Source of the DNA: Siphonodentalium dalli
Taxonomy: Eukaryota > Mollusca > Scaphopoda > Gadilida > Siphonodentaliidae
Reading direction: 5' to 3'
Assembly (NCBI GenBank): GCA_032622095.1
Contig: CP136063.1
Coordinates: 119,680,723-119,744,722, forward strand
DNA: 64,000 bases
The notes under the pieces were generated by a model. The model was not told the origin of the DNA and ran no database searches. It worked only from the letters and a program-made list of their open reading frames with translations. Shown here one piece after another: positions 10,187 to 23,399 of this stretch (the stretch's first letter is position 1; each line of letters opens with the position of its first letter). The position numbers and the translations under genes are program-made.

Positions 10187-12691
10187 ATGAAAGAAGCTTC
10201 TCGCAGCGATATAAATAGCGTGTGCAGGGAGATAACTGCACTTTTATTGGACACCGATGGAGCGACATGTGGTGTGCGCCGAAGTGGCAAACAAAAGGAT
10301 AAAACTCACCGAATTGATAAGACGTGGTTTGACGACGAATGCAAAGAGAAACGCATAAATTTCAATAGGTGCAAGTCCGAATACAATCGAAGTCAAACTG
10401 AGCTCAATAAAGTACGTTTAAAAGAATCAGCTGTTGTATATAGAACAACTATGGATACAAAAATTAATTGTGATCGTAAAACAAATATTAACGAGCTCAG
10501 AAATTTGCGCAATACTTCAAGTAAAGATTTTTGGCAAAAACTTAACAATCTTGTTCATACTAATGAACCAAGAAGGGATAACGGAAGCGACATTATTAGC
10601 TCGAATATGAATTCCTTCTATGAGCATTTCAAAACGCTAAACGAAGGAAATAATGACAATGTTAACCTCGACAATGAATTTAACGATATATACGATGAGT
10701 CGGATGGCAGTGACCTTAACGCTGAAATTACAAGGGGCGAGATAAGAGCAGCTATATCCAGACTGAAAAATAATAAAGCACCCGGTATAGACCAACTGTA
10801 TAATGAATATATCAAATCGTCGGAGGACGAGATGATCGACGTGTATTTCCATTTCTTCAATTTGATATTAGATACGGGCTATTTCCCAGAAGACTGGGCT
10901 ATTGGAAGCATACATCCGATTTACAAGAAAAAGGGTGAGAGACTTGATCCGGAATCATACAGAGGTATTACTCTTTTGAGTTGCCTGGCAAAACTATTCA
11001 CTTCAATACTGAACAATAGACTGACCATATTCTCTGAAAAATTTAAACTCATTAGTAATAACCAGAGTGGTTTTAGGAGGAAATATTCTACAACCGATAA
11101 TATGTTCATACTAAACATTTTGATGGAAATATACCTCGCAAGTGGGAAAAAATTATATTGCACATTTTTTGACTTTAGAAAAGCGTTCGATACAGTTTGG
11201 CGCGATGGACTGTTTTTGAAAATGATCAGAAATGGTATCAATGGGAAAATTTTCAGAGTGATTAAAGAATTGTATAGCCAAATAAAAACTTGTGTTAAGA
11301 TTGGCATGACCAAATCAGATTATTTCGAGAGCCATATTGGTCTTTTCCAGGGTGAATTAATGTCACCGTTTTTATTTTCGTTATATATCAACGATTTACA
11401 GGAATTTATTAATGATTGTGCCATAGGCAATTTGAAATACCTTGATGAATTATTCTATACAAATCTAAAGTATTATATAGGCCTTCTATGTTTATTTTAT
11501 GCTGATGATACCAGTCTGTTGACTGAAGACGAAGCTGCAATGCACAGAGCACTTTCAGCGTTTCATGATTATGCAATCGCTTGGGGTCTTCAAGTAAACA
11601 CGCAAAAAACTAAAGTTGTGATATTTTGTAAAAGACAACCCAAGTGCTTACTCGTGTTTGTATATAACGGTATACATATAGATATTGTAAAAGAATTCAT
11701 GTACCTAGGTGTAGAATTCTTTTACAATGGCAGATTTTGTAGGGCAGTCAAAAGAACCAGTAGAGTAGCGACCAAAGCAATGTATGCCCTCTTGAACAAA
11801 ACCAGAAATATGAAGTTCCCAGTAGACCTCATGCTACAGCTGTTTGATGCTATGGTTCTACCAATTTTATTATACAGCAGTGAAATATGGTTTTTTGAGT
11901 CAATGAAAACGGTTGAAGCCGTGCATATCAAGTTCTGCAAAATTTTACTCGGCATGAAATCTAGTACGCCAAATTTCATGGTTTATGGAGAGTTAGGAAG
12001 GCATCCTCTTATAATAGAGGCCAAATGTCGAGCTATTTCTTACTGGTCAAAATTATTATCTGACGAGGGTTCTGAATTGGCCAAAAATATGTACCATATT
12101 ACTTACACGTTATATCAAAACGACAGCAGTTATGAACACAAACTTAGATGGGTCAGATCCATAAAAAGTATATTGCAAAACACTGGTTCTAATTCCAAAT
12201 GGATTGCACAATTACAACTCTCTAAACATGACAGCGCACAATTAAAGCAGATCTTGATCGACCAGTTTCACCAAGAATGGTATGGTAACATGATGTCAAC
12301 ATCCAGGGGTAATTTGTATAACTGTATAACACCCACGTTCGAAATGAAAACGTATTTGATCGAACTACCATCACATTTGAGTGAATCTCTCGTGAAGATA
12401 AGAACTTCTAATCACCGATTAGCCATAGAAAGTGGCCGATGGAAAAAGATACAGAAAGAACAAAGAGTATGTCCCCTTTGTCAATCTGGCCTGGGCGACG
12501 AATATCACCTTATGATTATGTGTAGTTATTTCAATGAATTGCGTAGACAATATATCCCGAAATGTCATTGGGAGATCCCAGACAGGGGGAAGTTTCACAG
12601 ACTTCTCTCCACACAGAATGTGAGCCTTCTGAAATCCGTGTCGATTTTCTTGAATAAAGCATTCAGAGAATTAAGTAAAAGGGTGTTTTAA
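10187..12691 (+). CDS. Non-LTR retrotransposon reverse transcriptase, 834 codons, open, endonuclease missing
   Basis: The frame holds the post-endonuclease linker (KTWFDDECKEKRINFNRCK, about residues 45-63) and a complete RT: KAPGIDQLYNEYIK (~197-210), YRGITLLSCLAKLFTSILNN, GFRRKYSTTDN, FDFRKAFDTVW (~328-338, first catalytic Asp), LFQGELMSPFLFSLYINDL (~386-404), FYADDTSLL (~437-445, catalytic DD), KTKVVIF and FMYLGVEFF. The C-terminus has a CX2CX8HX4C zinc-knuckle-like motif (about 762-779) followed by a DEYHLM-type region, typical of L2/Crack/Daphne-like members of the jockey superfamily. No EN domain is found upstream, and the frame is closed by a TGA at 10,154-10,156, so the copy is 5' truncated; the chosen ATG is only the first Met in the retained frame. 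Absence of stops over 2.5 kb implies a young insertion. Not autonomous as it stands. Confidence 0.9.
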   Translation: MKEASRSDINSVCREITALLLDTDGATCGVRRSGKQKDKTHRIDKTWFDDECKEKRINFNRCKSEYNRSQTELNKVRLKESAVVYRTTMDTKINCDRKTNINELRNLRNTSSKDFWQKLNNLVHTNEPRRDNGSDIISSNMNSFYEHFKTLNEGNNDNVNLDNEFNDIYDESDGSDLNAEITRGEIRAAISRLKNNKAPGIDQLYNEYIKSSEDEMIDVYFHFFNLILDTGYFPEDWAIGSIHPIYKKKGERLDPESYRGITLLSCLAKLFTSILNNRLTIFSEKFKLISNNQSGFRRKYSTTDNMFILNILMEIYLASGKKLYCTFFDFRKAFDTVWRDGLFLKMIRNGINGKIFRVIKELYSQIKTCVKIGMTKSDYFESHIGLFQGELMSPFLFSLYINDLQEFINDCAIGNLKYLDELFYTNLKYYIGLLCLFYADDTSLLTEDEAAMHRALSAFHDYAIAWGLQVNTQKTKVVIFCKRQPKCLLVFVYNGIHIDIVKEFMYLGVEFFYNGRFCRAVKRTSRVATKAMYALLNKTRNMKFPVDLMLQLFDAMVLPILLYSSEIWFFESMKTVEAVHIKFCKILLGMKSSTPNFMVYGELGRHPLIIEAKCRAISYWSKLLSDEGSELAKNMYHITYTLYQNDSSYEHKLRWVRSIKSILQNTGSNSKWIAQLQLSKHDSAQLKQILIDQFHQEWYGNMMSTSRGNLYNCITPTFEMKTYLIELPSHLSESLVKIRTSNHRLAIESGRWKKIQKEQRVCPLCQSGLGDEYHLMIMCSYFNELRRQYIPKCHWEIPDRGKFHRLLSTQNVSLLKSVSIFLNKAFRELSKRVF

Positions 12692-13012
12692 TATGACAAA
12701 ACACATTACCCAATTGCGCCTCTTTAACCACATCCTTTTGTTTGCACAGAGGGACTCAATTTATTTTCCTTTGAATTTCGATGTGGGTGTGAAGTATGGA
12801 CGGTGCATTATCAAGATCTGCTCACAATTGTGAGTAGCGGTGTTGAGTTACCAGTATATATATCTTGAATGTATATTAGATACATGTGTATTTATGCTGA
12901 TGTTCCCTACTGCGCATCGATATATTTTGTGCTTTTGTATATATGTATATATGTTTGCATGTTCCATGTCAATTCGTGGCTAGCAATAAACTCATTCTCA
13001 TTCATTCAGAGA
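12692..13012 (+). other. Probable 3' UTR and end of the LINE at 10187-12691
   Basis: Follows the stop codon directly and contains AATAAA near 12,985, followed by CTCATTCTCATTCATTC, a short tandem motif like those that finish L2/CR1-type LINEs. The exact end cannot be fixed without another copy. Confidence 0.4.
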
Positions 13013-16000
13013 ATGCTATTCGGTTCATTACGTGCGCTCGTATGTACGTACGTTGGTGTTACCCTACTCCGTTTCACTCAATGACACTCGATTTTTTCTC
13101 CCAGGTCAAAATACGTCAGAGTTGTGACAAAAATAGATCGACCTACATTTTCTCCATCAGAACTCTACATCAAAGAGTCTATAGACTCCTTCGGGACCTA
13201 CATAGACTCCTTCATTTGGGTATTTTTACTTATAATTGGGAAGTTTTATAATTTTTGGTTCGTGCGAAGACCTCTTTTTATCGTGCGGGAAAAGAGAGAC
13301 ATTCAAAACGCGATTTCGTAATTCGACGCAATAGGCTGAATAGCCTAACCTTCAGCCGAGTTCCGGGTCAAATACGACGAATGACGTAACACAAACAAAA
13401 ACGCATTTGTTGACACAAACACCGTTTGAAGAGTTTATTATTACATAAAATGATCGTTATTGATTAATTATTGATTAATTATTGATATTTATTGTTGCAT
13501 ATTGGCTGCTATCAATATTTACACAAATGGTATTAATTATTTCTTATAATTGCTCCTTTGGTCAACTTTGACTTTGCCGGAAAATGAAAATCAAAATATG
13601 CTGCTGAAAAAAATGTAATCGATATTAAAGTCTCATCCTTTCGGCAACATGGAATTGGTTTTAATTACTTAAATGATTAATATAGTAATTTGCCTTTTAT
13701 CTGTGATGAAATGAGAAATGGTAATTGTCTTTTTTTGCTAACATTAAATTAAATTAAATAAATTAAGTAAAATACAGTGAAATTATTTTTTTAATTGTTT
13801 ATTACATTTTTGCGCACGTTGGCATCTCTCTGAGTGCATTCTAGTTTCTTATATTTTGCGTCGAAAGTTAGGAATGACTTATAATTGAATATAAATCGCT
13901 GTTGCAAACTTACCCAGAGTTGGAAATATTGTGGAGGGGTGCCTTTGATATATGATTAATAAATGCCTATAACATTCATATTCCATGGGAAGTTACAGTT
14001 TTAATATGAAAAAATAATCATGTGTGACTACTGGGGTCGCATGGCATAAATATTTCAGACATTTCCAGGTGTGCTCGCTGCGAGGGTAAATTTACAAATA
14101 TCCGACCTTATAGGCCCAAACTTGTGTTTCCTGAACATCGGAGATGAAAGATGGTATATTAGACCACCGATGTGATAATTTTTAACTTTCAATTTCGAGT
14201 TTCCATCTTGGAATTAACATTTCAATTCTAGTTAGGTTGCAGCTCATATCTATCGAAGAAAGAGTTCATCATATATGATACAAGATGGGAATTAGCAAAT
14301 TTGAAAATGAATAACATGACCACCGGCAGCCATCTTATATATTACTCTTTACATGGTTAAATCCTTCATCGCGTAACCATCATTTCCCATCCGATTGATC
14401 CCAAACTCCATATGGCTCTCCAGTTTGACCTCTGGTATTACTTAAATATCTATACTTTCCGCGTTCCTTGTCGCTCCATTTGGCTGCAATGTGTGACATT
14501 ATCCCATCTCCATGTTGAGATACAATGCCGTTGACACTTTCACTTAACCACTGACTGATGTTAAAGACTCAGAGTGCAAATTATATTTGTAAATTATTTT
14601 GTTATATCGTTATTTGCGGAGTCTCATTTTGTCATTCAAAATAGGTTTTGCGTGTAATGCATACAGAGCTCTTTACTTGGGAATTCTGGTCATTTCATTA
14701 TGTCAGTAATTGCTTATTTATACTTGAATGGCAATTAGCAGATATATATACTGAGAAAAGATTAGACCTTGTTAGATAAAGCCTGATGTACATGTATGTA
14801 ATAATGTTTGAAAACCAAATACAGCCTTAATAGCATGCCTGGTGCTTCTGCAATGAATTGGTATAAATTCTGTCTTCACGTTGTATTGAGTAACAAAAAT
14901 GGCTACACCGCTCAGCTATAAGTGATACACACAGTGTTCTTTAGTCAATATTATAGGCATACTCAAATGATGCAGCATTGAGCACAGTACAAGTTATATA
15001 ATTCAAATACACTGATGTGTTCTATATAATTATTCTTTGGTAGATATGTTAATTGTAAAACAAATTGCATCACATGTTTTTCCGACCACACACCCAACCA
15101 CCTATGTCTGAAACATTTGTTCAGAACCCCCCTCCCAGACACCCGGAATTTAGCCAAATTGCATTTCCGATATCTACCCGAAATAATCCGAAAACAACAG
15201 TGTTTTTCAATTCTATCGACACTTTCGATTTTTGAATTGTTCTTCTACCAATGTGGTCAGTTACCTTAGAATCAGCCACTCGCTCGTTGCGGGCGGTGCA
15301 TATATAGTTACATTTCTCTGGAGCTCCACTCTCGTGACATATATCAATGCACCGTCCATAACTCATTCGATAAAAGATTCTCGATTCAGACGTGCGTTAT
15401 GGTCTATCTATGTCTTCCTTTCGTCGCATTTTTGTATCAAAACATACCGACATATATATCAAATACCTGTATAGGTTAAATGTGTTAATCGTCTTGTATA
15501 TCAATAATCAATAATAGAGGAAACTAAGATGTATAAAAAATATAATCAGGCGCACAATTAACTTTTAACCCACATTTTCTAAAATCGAAACCTTGAGGAA
15601 ATAGCTTTTTATTTTCATGACATGGATGGCAAATCAGCACACTATATGGATCATTGTGCGAGCATTGCATACTTACAGTTACGAGTTTGACTTATCTCCA
15701 GATAACGCACCACGATAATTTCGCTTTTTCTCCAACTCTTTCCGAGATGACGTTGGAATCAATCGGGGGCCGGAGCCGTGGAATCTAGCTAATTATTTGA
15801 TATAAAACATTGTGTCGTATAGAACATCAACGACGAATTAGCAGTAGTTCTCCTTTATATTTCAGTGCATGAGAATGTGTCGTTTGTTGAGGTAGAATGT
15901 ATATCCTTCTTTTCAGAACGTCGACCACCGTAATACACATTTGAAGCCAATGTTTGAACATGCACCATCCAAAAAGATAGTGTGATTGACAGCCGTCTTG

Positions 16001-16439
16001 TTTCAATAGTATAGTTGGAGTCATGCAGGTCCGTCCTGGCTACCAAAACAATATCTCCCAAAGCAATTCGTCTTTGCTCACATTTGTATTATCCTATTGG
16101 TACGTATTTATAATTATCTCCTATTAATGTTTAGCATTGTTGAACATATCCGCCGTGTTGTTCTTTTCACTCCTTTGCATGCCCGTGCAACATCCAGTGT
16201 CGCGGCACGAAACTTTGTCCTGAAGAAATCCGAGCCACATTCATGTAATTCTCATTAAAAGTGTGAAGGTTAAAACGACGAGTTCCCTGCACTGTGATCA
16301 CGACCACAAACTATATATATTTCAAAAGCAACGATAATCATCACGAAGCAATCAAGCCACGGGCAATAGGTCCATCGCTGCACTGTGATCAAGTAGATAT
16401 ATATAAAATAATTAAACCAGGAAAAGACATTAATCGTTA
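13013..16439. other. Long stretch without a recognised gene
   Basis: Both strands and all frames show only short, uninformative ORFs. Segment 14285-14560 (GCAGCCATCTTATAT, CCCATCCGATTGATCCCAAA, TTTCCGCGTTCCTTGTCGCT) is a diverged copy of the dispersed repeat seen inverted near 18.7-18.9 kb and directly near 31.5-31.75 kb. 13430-13500 is AT-rich with repeated ATTGATTAATT. Confidence 0.4.
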
Positions 16440-16565
16440 GTGTATATAGAGCGTTCTTATCAGCTGTATATTCACCCGACCCGCATAGCATTATCACACG
16501 TTCATTCTTGGCCATCTATATATAGATAGGTAATAGTGGACCGTATACGCCTATCGAGCCCACTA
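16440..16565 (+). repeat. Dispersed segment shared (inverted) with 41848-42000
   Basis: Contains CACCCGACCCGCATAGCATT, CGTTCATTCTT and GTGGACCGTATACGCCTATC; each appears in reverse complement in the same relative order at 41848-42000. The paralogous loci have different inserts beside it (see 19988-20029). Confidence 0.6.
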
Positions 16566-16640
16566 TTACTATATACAAGAAAACTAAGATGCATGCATCA
16601 GGTCGGCCGTGAACTATCTACCATAGAATTGTTGTAGCTA

Positions 16641-17022
16641 TCGATTATACATTTTGAAACACCTGTCTGTATGTATGTATGTATGTGTGTATGCGTGAAT
16701 GCATGTGTGTATGTGTTATAGACTCTAACACTGCTCGAATTTGGTATTTAACGTGTCAACTTGACCTCGCTCATAGGCATGTTTCTGGACCTTGACCGAT
16801 CCGACTAAAAATTTGTGTGTAGGACTACTTCGATCCCGGGAGCAATATGGACGGGTCCAATTTCACGTGGGACCATGTTCTCGAACGTGCTGATATAGGC
16901 ATGTTTCTGGACCAATTGAACAATAGTTTGGCCAGACGCTGTATATACTGGGTACTGTCCAGATGGAGGCGATCAAAAAAAAATCCCTAACTAGCCCGAA
17001 CGAAGTCAAGTACATCAGCTAG
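16641..17022 (+). mobile_element. Helitron-like element, 382 bp
   Basis: Starts A|TCGATTATACATTTTG followed by a TGTATG/GTCT-type microsatellite, and ends CCCGAACGAAGTCAAGTAC then ATCAGCTAG|T. Canonical Helitrons insert A|TC...CTRR|T with a hairpin just before the end. The hairpin here is weakened by substitutions. Confidence 0.55.
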
Positions 17023-17512
17023 TTTAATATATATTTTGGACATTTGTCTGTCTGTTTGTCTGTTAGCTATGGCCGGGAAAACTGCCGGACAGATTTGACG
17101 AAATTTGATACCTAGGGGAAATTATTTCCAGGGAGTATTTTGGACGGGTCAAATCTTGATCCCGACCTGACTTTGACATTCAAAAAGATCAATTCAAGGT
17201 CAAATCTGGTAAAACGGAAGTATTTCAACGAAATTTGATACCTACTGTTACTTTTGTCCCAGGAGTGTTTCGGGTGGGTCAAATCATGACCCTGACCTGA
17301 TCTTGACATTCAAAATTGTCAATTCAAGGTCAAATCGGGTATAAAGCCGGGCGGATTTCGACGGGTACTTTTGTCCGGGGAGTGTTTTGGACGAGTCAAA
17401 TCGTGACCCCGACATGACCTTCACCTTTAAAATAGTCAATTCAAGGTTAAATCGCGCATTTCTCCGAAAATCAGAGGGGAACATCCCGGACGAAGTGGGG
17501 TCCACGAGCTAC
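17023..17512 (+). mobile_element. Helitron-like element abutting the previous one; end partly eroded
   Basis: Begins TTTAATATATATTTTGGAC with a GTCTGTCTG microsatellite, holds repeated TCAAGGTCAAAT and GACCCTGACCTGA segments, and ends CCCGGACGAAGTGGGGTCC then ACGAGCTAC before CTATTATATATTT. Compared with intact copies the junction CTAGTCTATT is reduced to CTACTATT, consistent with a 2-bp deletion at a head-to-tail Helitron junction. Confidence 0.55.
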
Positions 17513-19987
17513 TATTATATATTTCTAGATTTAGTTACAAACTAAATACCTGTATATTGTACAAAGAAATGTTTGACAAATATATCTGTATCAATATTAC
17601 CATACGGGTCATTAAAATAGATACGACGAAACAAATTTTGAAGGGTGCATGTATCAGGTAAATTTTTATATTTCAAATGATGACAGGAATGCAGAAAGTT
17701 GAAGTACCTATACGTAATACTGGCTATCCGCATGAAGAGATATACATGTATATAAAAACCAGATGAGGGATATGTCTGTACAGTTGCTAAACAATTCAGT
17801 CATGCAAAAGAGGATCAAAGAGTAAGATACCAAATTGCTGCCTGTGGTAATGTTTTTTAACGAAATTCGGGAAAATTAGATTACTCTCACCCTGGTTATC
17901 CAAAAGATAATTGTGGAATCTGATGACGATCGGACAAGGGGTGTCGTCTGTAGGATCAACCAAATTATTTAGCCATAAAAATAGTAAAATTGAAGATCAT
18001 CGCTGGCAGTGATGTCTTCACAAGGACAGTTTGAGAACAAAATATGGCTCACATCTAGCGGTGACCCAAAATATCAACATAAGAAAAAGTTCTCCAATAA
18101 AAGCTGGCTGCAGGGTGCGCCAATTGATTCAAATTCGAAATTTAGCAGGGTGTACTGCTTGTGGCCATGTTTTCCCCGCAAATTTGATAGACTGATGGAC
18201 AAAACCACTGAATCCGTTGAATCAATATACATGTATACATGGATTAATTTATATGCATTGTTATACACAGTACTGGTATATAAAGGTACTGAAAATAACT
18301 ATGTTACTAGTATACACAAAATAAACCATATATCATGGCTATGGGTTCTAATATCCGAACATGACAGCTGAGAACTTGGTGTGAATTAAAGAGTGGTGGT
18401 TTCTCAAGCATATCTAACCCTCCACGTTAGAAACATGCCATTAAATGTCATAAGTATAATCTAGCTTGAGGACAGGAGTGATCCATAAAACCCCCCTTAA
18501 TTCAACCAGGTCCTCGCGCGATGTATGATCGATCACATGATGATCTAGGGGGATTATAATTGATGTATAAAAACAGCACTGCATGTAAATATAAAATAAA
18601 ATAGTGCTACATCTTATTACAGATTATTGCCATATATAATCAGTGATTATACAGACAGTCTGACAAAATAAAGTTTCAGTGACACTCTAATACTCTATCC
18701 GAAGAGGGGAATAATTTCATCTGTTACAGTCAATGGAGCAATTATGAATCTGGAAAGGTGAAATTTCTAAGTAATACTAGATATCGACATGACGCGATAA
18801 AATATAACGTAAATGCAATATGGCCGCTGGCGACCATTTTTTCCTATGAAATTAAAAAAATATTTGATAGCTCTCATCTGATAGATCAATATCAAGATAA
18901 ATATGAAGTTTGGTGATGATCGGATGAGTGAAGTGGACTGTGGTCTGTGCTAAACGGTTTAGTAATGCTTAAACAGATTCTTACCTTAATATTTTTATGT
19001 TCACTTTATAAACTTCACTGAGTCATCTTTGTCATGTATTGAGTTTGATATCTTTTGTTAACAGTTTATAAATCATGTATGTCTCATGTTTGTTATTTTA
19101 ATTTATGTGTTTATTATCATTAAATAAAGTTCCATTCCTTAAAAAGATTCTTACCTCAATGTTTTTATGTTCACTTTATAAACTCCACTGAGTCATCTTT
19201 GTCATGTATTGAATTTGATATCTTTTGTTAACAGTTTATAAATTATGTATGTCTCGTGTTCGTTATTATATTATATACACTTTATAGTGTGTTTTCAGAA
19301 CGAAAAAAAATTGAATAAAATCAACAAATTTGTAAATTTAAAAACAATTCAAACGTTGTTGTATTCCACGTCCCAGCCCGGACATATACACCAAATTTCA
19401 ATAATATTCATTGAGAAACAACGGACCAAACGCTATATAACACCCGTATACATCTTTTATTCCGTATCGGACTCGGGTACATGTTATAGTAGGTACCGAA
19501 TTGATACACGTCGACTGGGCGAGTTGGCCCTGGGGCGATTAGGCCTTTTCCGGCACATTCTATAATTTACCGTATGTATCCGTTTACGCGTAGTTTACTT
19601 TAGAAAGTTCCGCAATTAATACCGTAAATAGAGCGACCTTATTTGACAGAGAATGCCTCTGTTATTGATTATCAAGTTGCTGTACATTAAAAACGACAAA
19701 TTCACATGCTCGTTCAAGCGCAGTAGTCTATTTTCCCCATGTTAAATGACATCCACAAATACTAAATAACGCTAACCTACTGCCGAATGTTTGACACGAC
19801 AACTGTTAACATATTTGGGCTGAATTCATCTGACGCGGTATTATTCCTCAAAATAAACAACAAAACCATCGTTACTTGGAAATGTAGTTTGGGCTAACAT
19901 TTACATAAATCCTCCAGATCAATTATCCGACACACACGTCAGATGAAAAAGTCACATGAAGTAACCGGCCAAATTGGCCGAAATAAC

Positions 19988-20029
19988 TCTCTTAATGATG
20001 ATCTGATCACGAGCACAACATTAAGACCT
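19988..20029 (+). repeat. 42-bp segment shared (inverted) with 41071-41108
   Basis: CTCTTAATGATGATCTGATC and the following ACGAGCACAACATTAAGA are the reverse complement of 41071-41108 with two or three differences. It separates copy 1 and copy 2 of the tandem duplication. Confidence 0.7.
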
Positions 20030-20031
20030 AC

Positions 20032-23000
20032 AAGAAAACTAAGATGCATGCATCAGGTCGGCCGTGAACTATCTACCATAGAATTGTTGTAGCTATCGAT
20101 TATACATTTTGGAACACCTGTCTGTATGTATGTGTGTATGCATGAATGCATGTGTGTATGTGTTATAGACTCTAACACTGCTCGACTGATCCGACTCGGA
20201 TTTGGTATTTAACGTGTCAACTTGACCTCGCTCATAGGCATGTTTCTGGACCTTGACCGATCCGACTAAAAATTTGTGTGTAGGACTACTTCGATCCCGG
20301 GAGCAATATTGACGGGTCCAATTTCACGTGGGACCATGTTCTCGAACGTGCTGATGTAGGCATGTTTCTGGACTATTTGGACGGGTCAAATCTTGATCCC
20401 GACCTGACTTTGACATTCAAAAAGATCAATTCAAGGTCAAATCTGGTAAAACGAAGTATTTCAACGAAATATAATACCTACTGTTACTTTTGTCCCAGGA
20501 GTGTTTCGGGTGGGTCAAATTATGACCCTAACCTGATCTTGACATTCAAAATTGTCAAATCGGGTAAAGCCGGGCGGATTTCGACGGGTACTTTTGTCGT
20601 GACTTTTGTCCGGGGAGTGTTTTGGGCGGGTCAAATCGTGACCCGACATGACGTTCACCTTTAAAATGGTCAATTCAAGGTTAAATCGCGCAATTCTCCG
20701 AAAATCAGAGGGGAACATCCCGGACGAAGTAGGGTCCACCAGCTACTATTATATATTTCTAGATTTAGTTACAAACTAAATACCTGTATATTGTACAAAG
20801 AAATATTTGACAAATATATCTGTATCAATATTACCATACGGGTCATTAAAATAGATACGACGAAACAAATTTTGAAGGGTGCATGGTATCAGGTAAATTT
20901 TTATATTTCAAATGATGACAGGAATGCGGAAAGTTGAAGTACCTACGTAATACTGGCTATCCGAATGAAGAGATATACATGTATATAAAAACCAAAATAG
21001 AAGATGACTGCTGGCGACAATGTTTTCCAAAAAAATTCAAAGCATTCGATAGCTCCCATCTAGTTGTCAGCCCGAAGATCAATATAAAGTGTGGTGACTA
21101 TCAGATGAGGGATATGACTGTACAGTTGCTAAACAATTCAGTCACGCAAAAGAGGATCAAACAGTAAGATACCAAATTGCTGCCTGTGGTAATGTTTTTT
21201 AATGAAATTCGGGAAAATTAGATTACTCTCCCCCTGGTTATCCAGAAGATCATTGTGGAATCTGGTGACGATCGGACAAGGGGTGTCGTCTGTAGGATCA
21301 ACCAAATTATTTAGCCATAAAAATAGTAAAATTCAAGATCACCGCTGGCAGTGATGTCTTCACAAGGACAGCTTGAGAACAAAACATGGCTCACATCTAG
21401 CGGTGACCCAAACTATCCACATGAGAAAAAGTTCTCCAATAAAAGCTGGCTGCAGGGTGCGCCAATTGATTCAAATTCGAAATTTAACAGGGTGTACTGC
21501 TTGTGGCCATGTTTTCCCCGCAAATTTGATAGACTGATGGACAAAACCACTGAATCCGTTGAATCAATATACATGTATACATGGATTAATGTATATGCAT
21601 TGTTATACACAGTACTGGTATATAAAGGTACTGAAAATAACAATATTACTAGTATACACAAAATAAACCATATATCATGGCTATGGGTTCTAATATCCGA
21701 ATATGACAGCTGATAACTTGGTGTGAATTGAAGAGTGGTGGTGTCTCACGCATATCTAACCCTCCATGTTAGAAACATGCCATTAAATGTCATAAGTATA
21801 ATCTAGCTTGAGGACAGAAGTTATCCATAAAAAAAACCCTTAATTCAACCAGGTCCTCGCGCGATGTATGGTCGATCACATGATGATCTAGGGGGGATTA
21901 GAATTGTTGTATAAAACAGCACTGCATGTAAATATAAAATAAAATAGTGCTACATCTTATTACAGATTATTGCCATATATAATCAGTGACTATACAAACA
22001 GTCTGACAAAATAAAGTTTCAGTGACACTCTATCCGAAGAGGGGAATAATTCCATCTGTTACAGTCAATGGAGCAATTATGAATCTGGAAAGGTGAAATT
22101 TCTAAGTAATACTAGATATCGACATGACGCGATAACATATAACGTAAATGCAATATGGCCGCTGGCGACCATTTTTTCCTATAAAATTAAAAAAATATTT
22201 GATAGCTCTCATCTGATAGATCAATATCAAGATAAATATGAAGTTTAGTGATGATCGGATGAGTGAAGTGGACTGTGCTAAACGGTTTAGTAATGCTTAA
22301 AAAGATTTTTACCTTAATATTTTTATGTTCACTTTATAAACTTCACTGAGTCATCTTTGTCATGTATTGAGTTTGATATCTGTTGTTAACAGTTTATAAA
22401 TCATGTATGTCTCATGTTTGTTATTTTAATTTATGTGTTTATTATCATTAAATAAAGTTGAATTCCTTAAACAGATTCTTACCTCAATGTTTTTATGTTC
22501 ACTTTATAAACTCCACTGAGTCATCTTTGTCATGTATTGAATTTGATATATTTTGTTAACAGTTCATAAATTATGTATGTCTCGTGTTCGTTATTATATT
22601 ATATACACTTTATAGTGTGTTTCAGAACGAAAACAAAATGAATAAAATCAACAAATTTGTAAATTTAAAAACAATTCAAACGTTGTTGTATTCCATGTCC
22701 CAACCCGGACATATACACCAAATTTCAATAATATTCATTGAGAAACAACGGACCAAACGCCATATAACACCCCGTATGCATCTTTTATTCCGAGTTGGCC
22801 TTTTATTCCGAGTTGGCACGCGCCGATTGGGCGAGTTAGCCCATGGGGCGAGTACGTCGATTCCGACACCTTTTCTATTTGCAGCAGGTTAAGTTTACGC
22901 GTAATTTAATTTACAAAGTTCCCCAATTGGTATCGTAAATAGAGCGACCTTATTTGACAGAGAATGCCTCTGTTATTGATTATAAAGTTGCTATACATTA

Positions 23001-23300
23001 AAAACGACAATTCACATGCTCGTTCAAGCGCAGTAGTCTATTTTCCCCATGTTAAAGGACATCCACAAATACTAAATAACGCTAACTTACTGCCGAATGT
23101 TTTACACGACAACTGTTAACATATTTGGGCTGAATTCATCTGACGCGGTATTATTCCTCAAAATAAACAACAAAACCATCGTTACTTGGAAATGTAGTTT
23201 GGGCTAACATTTACATAAATCCTCCATATCATTATTCCGACACACACGTCAGATGAAAAAGTCACATGAAGTAACCGGCCAAATTGGCCGAAATAATACA
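20032..23300 (+). repeat. Copy 2 of the 3.3-3.4-kb tandem duplication
   Basis: Aligns almost base for base with 16571-19995. It includes a shortened Helitron-derived block (20102-20752; the internal Helitron junction of copy 1 is deleted between TTTCTGGAC and TATTTGGACG), an extra ~125-bp dispersed-repeat segment at about 20,990-21,110, and the same 175-bp internal repeat near 22,300-22,590. Similarity is high enough that either a recent duplication or an unmerged haplotype in the assembly would explain it. Confidence 0.85.
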
Positions 23301-23328
23301 TTAATTGTAGCCTTATACGGCTCCATTA

Positions 23329-23363
23329 TCTATTATATATTTTGAAAGATCTGTGTATGTGTT

Positions 23364-23399
<36 letters not shown>

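Larger units (their letters stand above)
16571..19995 (+). repeat. Copy 1 of a 3.3-3.4-kb direct tandem duplication
   Basis: Starts CAAGAAAACTAAGATGCATG and ends CCAAATTGGCCGAAATAA; the same start and end occur in copy 2. It contains Helitron-derived sequence (16641-17512), a dispersed repeat domain with AATATGGCCGCTGGCGACCA near 18,817, and an internal ~175-bp direct repeat (about 18,965-19,137 and 19,140-19,265). It differs from copy 2 by indels: a ~230-bp segment (about 16,905-17,130) is present only here and a ~125-bp segment is missing near 17,765. Confidence 0.85.
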
